Shown here in pieces: positions 5,996 through 10,333 of a stretch of DNA of 10,333 nt. Each line of letters begins with the position of its first letter. Position 1 is the stretch's first letter. The stretch is from positions 1-10,333 of the forward strand of contig JAUVAE010000014.1 of the NCBI GenBank assembly GCA_030591905.1. The letters run 5' to 3'. This DNA is from Candidatus Komeilibacteria bacterium. Its GTDB lineage: Bacteria; Patescibacteriota; Patescibacteriia; UBA1558; S5-K13. Under the pieces are notes generated by a model. It was not told where the DNA came from. It saw only the letters and a program-made list of their open reading frames with translations, and did no database searches. The position numbers and the translations under genes are program-made.

Positions 5996-6241
5996 ATGAA
6001 AATAAAAGAATTAAGACAAAAAAAAGTTGGTGATTTACATAAATTGCTTAAAAGTAATAGAGAAGAATTAAGATCTCTAAAATTTAGTATTAGCTCTGAA
6101 CAAGAAAAAAATGTCAGAAGGATTAGAGATGTAAAAAAGGATATTGCTAAAATTCTAACTATTCTAAATACTAAGGAAGAGGTTAAAAAATTAGAAAATC
6201 AGGATAAAAAAGAAGTTAAAAAAAATAAATCCCTCACCTAA
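5996..6241 (+). CDS. rpmC: 50S ribosomal protein L29 (uL29)
   Basis: uL29 is a small two-helix protein at the exit-tunnel rim beside uL23. I chose the ATG at 5996 because it gives the canonical MKIKELRQKKVGDLHKLL. An in-frame ATG at 5969 would overlap rplP and add nine residues with no family match. The core shows the helical hairpin with REELRSLKFSIS and VRRIRDVKKDIAKILTILN. The protein has 81 residues against about 63-70 usual; the last 20 or so are Lys/Glu-rich. The final codons (SLT and stop) fall in the left arm of a perfect 16-bp inverted repeat, so the 3' end may have been shaped by repeat insertion. An A8 run lies at 6218-6225. Confidence 0.95.
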   Translation: MKIKELRQKKVGDLHKLLKSNREELRSLKFSISSEQEKNVRRIRDVKKDIAKILTILNTKEEVKKLENQDKKEVKKNKSLT

Positions 6242-6299
6242 TTTAATAAATTAAATTGACTCCCTTCTTAATTTCCAATTTCGAAATTAGGTGAGGGAT
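6229..6299 (+). repeat. Perfect 16-bp inverted repeat spanning the rpmC stop
   Basis: ATCCCTCACCTAATTT at 6229-6244 is exactly the reverse complement of 6284-6299. The 39-nt interior can form a further 6-bp stem (AAATTG 6253-6258 with CAATTT 6276-6281). A 12-bp palindrome AATTTCGAAATT sits at 6277-6288. No T-run follows, so it is not a standard terminator. It belongs to the same family as the elements at 213-250 and 775-881. The right arm places AGGTGA 18 nt before the rpsQ ATG; pairing would hide it. Confidence 0.8.
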
Positions 6300-6312
6300 A
6301 AATAATTAATAT

Positions 6313-6588
6313 ATGGATAAAGATATTGAAAAAACAATTATTACTAAGAAGAAAATCTTTAGAGAATTAAAGGGTGTTGTTGTTAGTGATAAAATGCAGA
6401 AAACTGTAGTAGTAGAAATTAATACGAGTAAAGCTCATAAACTTTATAAGAAAAGATATACTACTAGCAAAAGATATAAAGCTCATGATGAAAATAATGA
6501 ATATCAGGTTGGAGAAAAAGTTTTAATAAGACAAATTAGACCCCTTTCTAAAGATAAAAGATGGGCTGTTATTAGAAGAATAAAGTAA
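6313..6588 (+). CDS. rpsQ: 30S ribosomal protein S17 (uS17)
   Basis: uS17 is a primary 16S rRNA binder with an OB fold in the 30S body. The 91 residues fit the family (about 80-90). Motifs are LKGVVVSDKMQKTVVVEI near 19-36, KRYTTSKRYKAHDENNEY, and VGEKVLIRQIRPLSKDKRW. About ten residues precede the usual start (MDKDIEKTIITKKKIF). The ATG has the AATATATG context. It lies 71 nt after rpmC, with an inverted repeat between, and 13 nt before rplN. It is the last S10-block gene. Confidence 0.97.
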   Translation: MDKDIEKTIITKKKIFRELKGVVVSDKMQKTVVVEINTSKAHKLYKKRYTTSKRYKAHDENNEYQVGEKVLIRQIRPLSKDKRWAVIRRIK

Positions 6589-6601
6589 ACAATACACACA
6601 T

Positions 6602-6973
6602 ATGATACAAGTAGAAACAATGTTAAATGTCGCTGATAATAGTGGAGCAAAAAGGGTCCAATGTATTAAGGTCCTCGGAGGTACTAGAAGAAGATACGCT
6701 AGAATTGGAGATATTATCGTGATTACTGTAAAAGTAGCTCAACCTCATAGTATGGTTAAAAAGAGCGAAGTTTTAAAAGCTGTTGTTGCTAGACAAAGAA
6801 AAGAGATTCGAAGAAAAAGTGGTGTTTATGTAAGATTTGATGATAATGCAGTTATTATTTTAGATAAAGACTCTAAAGAGCCTAAAGGTAGTAGAATTTT
6901 TGGACCAGTTGGTAGAGAGTTAAGAGCAGCAGGTTTTAATAAAATTGTTTCTTTAGCACCAGAGGTTTTATAA
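6602..6973 (+). CDS. rplN: 50S ribosomal protein L14 (uL14)
   Basis: uL14 forms an intersubunit bridge and is the binding site of the silencing factor RsfS in studied bacteria. The 123 residues are of normal length. The protein reads MIQVETMLNVADNSGAKRVQ, IKVLGGTRRRYARIGDIIV, and the conserved C-terminal EPKGSRIFGPVGRELR, with no extension. It opens the spc block, 13 nt after rpsQ, without a visible promoter or Shine-Dalgarno sequence. This suggests that the S10 and spc blocks are one transcript here. Confidence 0.99.
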   Translation: MIQVETMLNVADNSGAKRVQCIKVLGGTRRRYARIGDIIVITVKVAQPHSMVKKSEVLKAVVARQRKEIRRKSGVYVRFDDNAVIILDKDSKEPKGSRIFGPVGRELRAAGFNKIVSLAPEVL

Positions 6974-6994
6974 ATTATTAGGATTTTTAATAAT

Positions 6995-7303
6995 ATGAAA
7001 ATAAAAAAGAACGATACAGTAAAAGTAATGACCGGTAAAGATAAGGGTAAAACTGGAAAAGTTGTGCAGGTTTTTAGAACTCTTAATAAAGTTGTTGTTG
7101 AAAAATTAAATAAAAGATTTAAAAATTTAAGACCAAAACGAGAAGGTGAAAAGGGTCAGAGAATTGAATTTGATGCACCGATGAATGTTTCTAATGTAAT
7201 GTTAGTATGTAAAAAATGTGGTAAAACTGCTAGAATCGGTTATAAAATATCAGGAGATAAAAAGTATCGAGTTTGTAAAAAATGTAAAGAAGTAATAGAT
7301 TAA
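6995..7303 (+). CDS. rplX: 50S ribosomal protein L24 (uL24), with zinc-ribbon cysteines
   Basis: uL24 is an assembly initiator at the exit-tunnel side of the 50S. The KOW motif is at about 3-28 (IKKNDTVKVMTGKDKGKTGK), followed by NKRFKNLRPKREGEKGQRIE and MNVSNVMLVC. The C-terminus has two CXXC pairs (Cys72/75 and Cys94/97), a probable zinc-binding ribbon that many but not all bacterial uL24 proteins keep. Length 102 is normal. The start is 21 nt after rplN and rplE begins 10 nt later. Confidence 0.98.
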   Translation: MKIKKNDTVKVMTGKDKGKTGKVVQVFRTLNKVVVEKLNKRFKNLRPKREGEKGQRIEFDAPMNVSNVMLVCKKCGKTARIGYKISGDKKYRVCKKCKEVID

Positions 7304-7313
7304 TATTATAATA

Positions 7314-7907
7314 ATGAAAACAATTAAAGAACAATATCAGAAAGAAGTAATTTCTAAAATGAAGGAAGAATTAGGCTATCAAAATGTTATGGCTATTCCT
7401 AAAATTGAAAAAGTTACTTTAAATGTTGGTTTAGGTAAGTCTTTAACAAATAAAGAACATGTTAAAACTGTTGAAAATACATTAACTAGAGTTAGTGGTC
7501 AAAAACCTGTCTTTACTAAAGCTAAGAAATCAATTTCAGCTTTTAAGATTAGAGAAGGAATGGTTGTCGGAGCAAAAGTTACTTTGCGAGGTAAAAGAAT
7601 GGATGATTTTTTAACAAAGTTAGTTCATATTACTTTTCCTAGGATGAAAGATTTTCATGGTATAGATGCTTTAAATAAACATATTGATCAAAAGGGTAAT
7701 TTTTCATTTGGATTTAAAGAACATACAATTTTTCCAGAAATTAAAAGTGATGAAGTAGAACATGTTCATGGTTTAGAATTAACAATCACTACTACATCAA
7801 AAAATAAAGCAGAATGTTATTTTTTATTAAAATATCTTGGTTTCCCATTCATTGTTGATGAAGATTTAGAAAATAAACTTAAGGATCAAGTAAAACTTGA
7901 TAAATAA
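7314..7907 (+). CDS. rplE: 50S ribosomal protein L5 (uL5)
   Basis: uL5 binds 5S rRNA in the central protuberance with uL18. Family motifs are MAIPKIEKVTLNVGLG, SGQKPVFTKAKKSISAFKIR, EGMVVGAKVTLRGKRM, and FSFGFKEHTIFPEI. The protein has 197 residues, against about 179 usual. The difference is mainly a short insert EVEHVHG and an extra C-terminal segment (VDEDLENKLKDQVKLDK). The ATG at 7314 is preceded by ATA. Neighbours are rplX (10 nt before) and rpsN (23 nt after), the standard spc order. Confidence 0.98.
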   Translation: MKTIKEQYQKEVISKMKEELGYQNVMAIPKIEKVTLNVGLGKSLTNKEHVKTVENTLTRVSGQKPVFTKAKKSISAFKIREGMVVGAKVTLRGKRMDDFLTKLVHITFPRMKDFHGIDALNKHIDQKGNFSFGFKEHTIFPEIKSDEVEHVHGLELTITTTSKNKAECYFLLKYLGFPFIVDEDLENKLKDQVKLDK

Positions 7908-7930
7908 CAATTTTAAAAACAATTAATTTT

Positions 7931-8116
7931 ATGGCTACAAAAGCAAGAATAGCAAAATCAAATAAAACACCAAAATTTTCTACTAGAATTAATAGAAGAT
8001 GCTGGCGTTGTGGTAGAAGAAGGAGTTATATGAGAGATTTTGGATTATGTAGAATTTGTTTTAGAGAATTAGCTTCCAAAGGAGAAATGCCAGGAATTAA
8101 AAAATCAAGCTGGTAA
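7931..8116 (+). CDS. rpsN: 30S ribosomal protein S14, zinc-binding type (uS14)
   Basis: uS14 is in the 30S head near S3, S10 and S19. At 61 residues this is the short C+ form, with four zinc-ligand cysteines at 24, 27, 40 and 43 in CWRCGRRRSYMRDFGLCRIC. FRELASKGEMPGIKKSSW closes the protein as expected. The zinc form is known in many bacteria; some genomes also carry a longer zinc-free paralogue, which cannot be judged here. It has no Shine-Dalgarno sequence. A 79-nt spacer with a hairpin follows. Confidence 0.98.
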   Translation: MATKARIAKSNKTPKFSTRINRRCWRCGRRRSYMRDFGLCRICFRELASKGEMPGIKKSSW

Positions 8117-8127
8117 TAAAATAAACC

Positions 8128-8157
8128 GTTAAACTGTTAGATTGCTGATAGTTTAAC
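8128..8157 (+). repeat. 13-bp hairpin between rpsN and rpsH
   Basis: GTTAAACTGTTAG (8128-8140) pairs with CTGATAGTTTAAC (8145-8157) over 13 bp including two G·U pairs, with loop ATTG. No T-run follows. It lies 38 nt before the rpsH start. In E. coli, S8 regulates the spc operon by binding its mRNA near the L5 start, so a hairpin next to rpsH deserves comparison. I do not see a clear S8-site consensus. Confidence 0.6.
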
Positions 8158-8162
8158 CATTT

Positions 8163-8186
8163 AACAATTATAACAATTATAACAAT
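8163..8186 (+). repeat. 9-bp tandem repeat upstream of rpsH
   Basis: AACAATTAT occurs at 8163-8171 and 8172-8180, followed by a partial third copy AACAAT (8181-8186), ending 9 nt before the rpsH ATG. It is an unstructured A/T-rich stretch that would leave the start accessible; copy number might vary between strains (inference). Confidence 0.6.
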
Positions 8187-8195
8187 ATAAAATAT

Positions 8196-8612
8196 ATGAT
8201 GACTGATCCAATAGCTGATATGTTAACAAGAATAAGGAATGCTCAAGCTGTTCATAAAGAAGAGTTGGTTTTGCCATTTTCAAAAATTAAATATGAAATT
8301 GCTAAATTATTAGCTAGAGAGAATTTTATAGAATCTACGGAGAAAATTATCGGAAATTTTAATAGAGGAGAGAAGAATAAATTCGATGAAATAAAAATTG
8401 TATTAAAATATCAAGAAGATGGTCAGCCAAGCATTGAACATATTAAGAGAATTAGTAAACCAGGACAAAGAATTTATGTTAGAAAAGATTCATTACCAAG
8501 AGTTTTAAATGATCTTGGGATTGCAGTACTTTCTACTTCTGATGGAGTGATGAGTAATAAAAAAGCTAGAAGAGTACAAGTAGGTGGTGAATTATTATTT
8601 GAAATATGGTAA
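8196..8612 (+). CDS. rpsH: 30S ribosomal protein S8 (uS8)
   Basis: uS8 is a primary 16S rRNA binder in the 30S platform region and the translational repressor of the spc operon in E. coli. The N-terminus MTDPIADMLTRIRNAQ and the C-terminal rRNA-binding motif STSDGVMS at 113-120, with ARRVQVGGELLFEIW, are diagnostic. Length 138 is slightly above the usual 130, from a modest insert around NFNRGEKNKFDE. Two adjacent ATGs (8196, 8199) are possible; the second gives the more common MTDP start, and the first fits the ATATATG context. A 34-nt gap separates it from rplF. Confidence 0.98.
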   Translation: MMTDPIADMLTRIRNAQAVHKEELVLPFSKIKYEIAKLLARENFIESTEKIIGNFNRGEKNKFDEIKIVLKYQEDGQPSIEHIKRISKPGQRIYVRKDSLPRVLNDLGIAVLSTSDGVMSNKKARRVQVGGELLFEIW

Positions 8613-8646
8613 ATGTCAGTGAAAAAGAACTATTAACTAAAAAATT

Positions 8647-9192
8647 ATGTCAAGAATAGGAAAACAACCAGTAAATATACCAGACGGAGTTCAAGTATCT
8701 ATTAAAGATGCTACAATTGAAGTTTCTGGTCCCAAGGGTAAATTAATAGAAAATTTAGTCCCTAATGTTAATGTTGAAATAAAAGATAAAAAAGTTTTAG
8801 TTTCAGTAGAAAATGCTGAGAATAAAGAGCAAAAATCAAGATGGGGCTTACAAAGAAGCTTAATTAATAATATGGTAATTGGTGTTACAGAAGGTTTTAG
8901 TAAACAATTAGAAGTTAATGGTGTGGGGTATAAAGTTGTTTTACAAGGTAAAAAAATAGTTTTAAATGTTGGTTATTCGCATTCAGTTGATTATAATTTA
9001 CCAGAAGGAATAGAAGTTCAGATTGAAAAGAATTTAATTACTATTAGCGGATTTGATAAACAATTGGTTGGACAAGTTGCTGCTGAAATTAGAGCTGTTA
9101 AAAAACCAGAACCTTATAAAGGCAAAGGAATTAAATATGTTGATGAAGTAATTAGAAGAAAAGAAGGTAAAGTAGCTAAAACAGGAGAATAA
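8647..9192 (+). CDS. rplF: 50S ribosomal protein L6 (uL6)
   Basis: uL6 lies near the sarcin-ricin loop and the factor-binding site. The 181 residues are of normal length, with the two tandem repeats of the family. It begins MSRIGKQPVNIPDGVQVSI, has the domain link ENKEQKSRWGLQRSLINNM and GFSKQLEVNGVGYKV, and the conserved C-terminal EPYKGKGIKYVDEVIRRKEG (155-174). The ATG follows AATT without a Shine-Dalgarno sequence. rplR starts 27 nt after the stop. Confidence 0.99.
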   Translation: MSRIGKQPVNIPDGVQVSIKDATIEVSGPKGKLIENLVPNVNVEIKDKKVLVSVENAENKEQKSRWGLQRSLINNMVIGVTEGFSKQLEVNGVGYKVVLQGKKIVLNVGYSHSVDYNLPEGIEVQIEKNLITISGFDKQLVGQVAAEIRAVKKPEPYKGKGIKYVDEVIRRKEGKVAKTGE

Positions 9193-9219
9193 AAATAATT
9201 GATTAATAGGTTAATAGAT

Positions 9220-9573
9220 ATGGATAAAAATAAGAAAATAAATATTTTAAAAGCTAGAAGACATAATAGAGTTAGGTCAGTTGTTAAAGGTACCGCTCAA
9301 AGACCTAGATTAAGTGTTTATTTTAGTTTAAAACATTCTTATGCTCAAGTTATTGATGATGAAAAGAAAATGACCTTAGTTAGCGCTAGTGATAAAGAAT
9401 TAAAAGGTAGTGGAAAAAATATTAAGATGGCTGAAGAGCTAGGGAAATTAATTGCTAAAAAGATTAAAGACATTAAGATAGAGGAAGTCGTTTTTGACAG
9501 AGGTTCTCGTCAATATCATGGAAAAGTAAAAGCCTTAGCAGATAGTGCTAGAGCTGAGGGTTTAAAGTTTTAA
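9220..9573 (+). CDS. rplR: 50S ribosomal protein L18 (uL18)
   Basis: uL18 binds 5S rRNA with uL5 in the central protuberance. I chose the ATG at 9220 because it gives 117 residues, the usual length, starting MDKNKKINILKARRHNRVR, and has the GATATG context. An in-frame TTG at 9199 would add seven residues (MINRLID) with no family support. The motifs GTAQRPRLSVYFSLKHSYAQ and VFDRGSRQYHGKVKALADSA, with AEGLKF at the end, are typical. It lies 27 nt after rplF and 19 nt before rpsE. Confidence 0.97.
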   Translation: MDKNKKINILKARRHNRVRSVVKGTAQRPRLSVYFSLKHSYAQVIDDEKKMTLVSASDKELKGSGKNIKMAEELGKLIAKKIKDIKIEEVVFDRGSRQYHGKVKALADSARAEGLKF

Positions 9574-9592
9574 GATATAAATTATATAATAT

Positions 9593-10267
9593 ATGAGAGA
9601 CAATTATAAAAAAAGAGAAAAACCAGAATTTGAACAAAGAGTTTTTGATATCGCTAGAGTTACTAGAGTTATGGCTGGTGGTAAAAGATTAAGATTCAGA
9701 GCCTGTGTTGTGATCGGAGATTTGAATAAAAAAATTGGTTGGGGAGTAGCCAAAGGTGCTGATGTTGCTATTGCTATTAATAAAGCTGTTGATAGAGCCA
9801 AAAAAGATATGATGATTGTAAATGCTTATAAAGATACTATTCCGCATGAAGTAATGCATAAATTTAAAGCTGCTAAAGTATTTTTAAAGCCAGCCCCAGA
9901 AGGAAGAGGAGTAATCGCTGGTGGAGTAATCAGAGATGTTTTAGAATTAGCTGGTATTAAAGATGTGATTGCTAAGATGTATGGATGTAAAAATAAAATA
10001 AATAATGTCAGATGTACTTTTGAAGCTTTACAAAGACTTAGAAAAGTTGAAGAAAAACCCACCTCCACTAAAGTTTCGGAGGACAAGCAAGAACCAGTAA
10101 AAGAAGAAAAAGGAGAGACGATTCATGAATCGCCTGTACAGGAGAAAGAAGTTAAGAAAGAAGAAAAAAAACCATCCTTCGTTAAAACTTCTCCCTCCGC
10201 TACTTTGCCTACCGGCAGGCAGGAAGCTACGGAAGATAAGTCGGATGGTAAGGAAAATAAGAAATAA
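9593..10267 (+). CDS. rpsE: 30S ribosomal protein S5 (uS5) with repeat-derived C-terminal tail
   Basis: uS5 sits at the mRNA entry channel and affects decoding accuracy. The core covers residues 1-151: EFEQRVFDIARVTRVMAGGK, RFRACVVIGDLNKKIGWGVA (dsRNA-binding-like domain), and KPAPEGRGVIAGGVIRDVLE. The family is usually about 165 residues, while this has 224. From residue 152 a Lys/Glu-rich tail follows. It includes STKVSEDK (shared with the rplC tail), TIHESPVQ (encoded by two adjacent perfect palindromes) and LPTGRQ (encoded by a near-palindrome). These DNA features suggest the tail grew by capture of dispersed repeats. rplO follows after 23 nt, with no rpmD between. Confidence 0.97.
   Translation: MRDNYKKREKPEFEQRVFDIARVTRVMAGGKRLRFRACVVIGDLNKKIGWGVAKGADVAIAINKAVDRAKKDMMIVNAYKDTIPHEVMHKFKAAKVFLKPAPEGRGVIAGGVIRDVLELAGIKDVIAKMYGCKNKINNVRCTFEALQRLRKVEEKPTSTKVSEDKQEPVKEEKGETIHESPVQEKEVKKEEKKPSFVKTSPSATLPTGRQEATEDKSDGKENKK
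10062..10087 (+). repeat. 26-nt element shared with the rplC tail (copy 2)
   Basis: This copy matches 1796-1821 at 24 of 26 bases. Its ends CCTCC (10062-10066) and GGAGG (10078-10082) are complementary. A shorter related string, CCTCCGCTACTTT, occurs at about 10194-10206 later in the same tail. Confidence 0.65.
10119..10142 (+). repeat. Two adjacent perfect palindromes in the rpsE tail
   Basis: CGATTCATGAATCG (10119-10132) and CCTGTACAGG (10133-10142) are each perfectly self-complementary and directly abut. They encode most of residues 176-183. From memory, CGATTCATGAATCG cores occur in dispersed bacterial intergenic repeats; I could not check this. Confidence 0.75.
10206..10221 (+). repeat. 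16-nt near-palindrome encoding LPTGRQ in the rpsE tail
   Basis: TGCCTACCGGCAGGCA is a palindrome apart from one mismatched pair (10211/10216). Its GC-rich composition contrasts with the surrounding AT-rich DNA. I recall LPTGRQ-type peptides recurring in unrelated predicted CPR proteins, consistent with a mobile palindromic repeat (memory, unchecked). Confidence 0.65.
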
Positions 10268-10290
10268 ATAAATTTAAATTAATTAAATAT

Positions 10291-10333
10291 ATGTTAACTT
10301 TAAGTAATTTACAGGTGAATAAAGGAGCCAAGA
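10291..10333 (+). CDS. rplO: 50S ribosomal protein L15 (uL15), N-terminal start (partial, 3' truncated by window)
   Basis: An ATG in the AAATATATG context opens a frame reading MLTLSNLQVNKGAK to the window edge. This resembles the start of uL15 (a Leu/Ser/Asn-type N-terminus followed by a small Gly-Ala/Ser-Lys turn), and rplO is the gene expected here once rpmD is absent. Only 14 codons are visible, so the call rests mostly on gene order. Confidence 0.8.
   Translation, partial: MLTLSNLQVNKGAK

Noticed and set aside
6218..6225. A8 runs in rpmC (6218-6225) and rpsE (10164-10171) as programmed slippage sites
   Set aside because: A-runs are expected in Lys-rich tails of an AT-rich genome, and no conserved alternative frame follows.
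8613..8646. Seven-codon ORF between rpsH and rplF (ATG at 8613)
   Set aside because: Too short, with no supporting context.

Overview
This window is the tuf–S10–spc ribosomal-protein gene cluster of an AT-rich bacterium. Every gene lies on the + strand: the 3' end of tuf (EF-Tu), 19 complete ribosomal-protein genes, and the first codons of rplO. Three things point to the Candidate Phyla Radiation (Patescibacteria). rpsE is followed directly by rplO with no rpmD (uL30), and loss of uL30 is reported across CPR bacteria. Several r-proteins carry long Lys/Glu-rich tails. Short palindromic repeats sit inside coding tails, which I associate with CPR genomes from memory. A Parcubacteria-like lineage is my guess, with low confidence. 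The standard bacterial code fits: no reading frame contains an internal TGA, Trp is TGG, and 18 of 20 visible stops are TAA.

Layout: tuf end (1-196); a 75-nt gap with a strong hairpin; rpsJ (272-646); a 332-nt gene-free spacer with two stem-loops, the second terminator-like (647-978); the S10 block rplC-rplD-rplW-rplB-rpsS-rplV-rpsC-rplP-rpmC-rpsQ (979-6588); the spc block rplN-rplX-rplE-rpsN-rpsH-rplF-rplR-rpsE (6602-10267); and the rplO start (10291 to the edge). Many junctions are 1-4 nt long. Each of the five gaps of 70 nt or more contains an inverted repeat.

Together the genes encode EF-Tu and the core of both subunits: the peptidyl-transferase surroundings (L2, L3, L4, L16), the exit-tunnel rim (L22, L23, L24, L29), the central protuberance (L5, L18), the L6/L14 face, and 30S proteins S3, S5, S8, S10, S14, S17 and S19. 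I saw no mobile-element gene, defence system, CRISPR array, tRNA or rRNA. The unusual content is (i) the structured spacer before rplC, which could be an internal leader or attenuator, (ii) a family of intergenic inverted repeats with arms like TTATCCCTCACCT, one copy of which supplies the last codons of rpmC, and (iii) r-protein tails partly made of palindromic or shared repeat DNA (rplC, rpsE).
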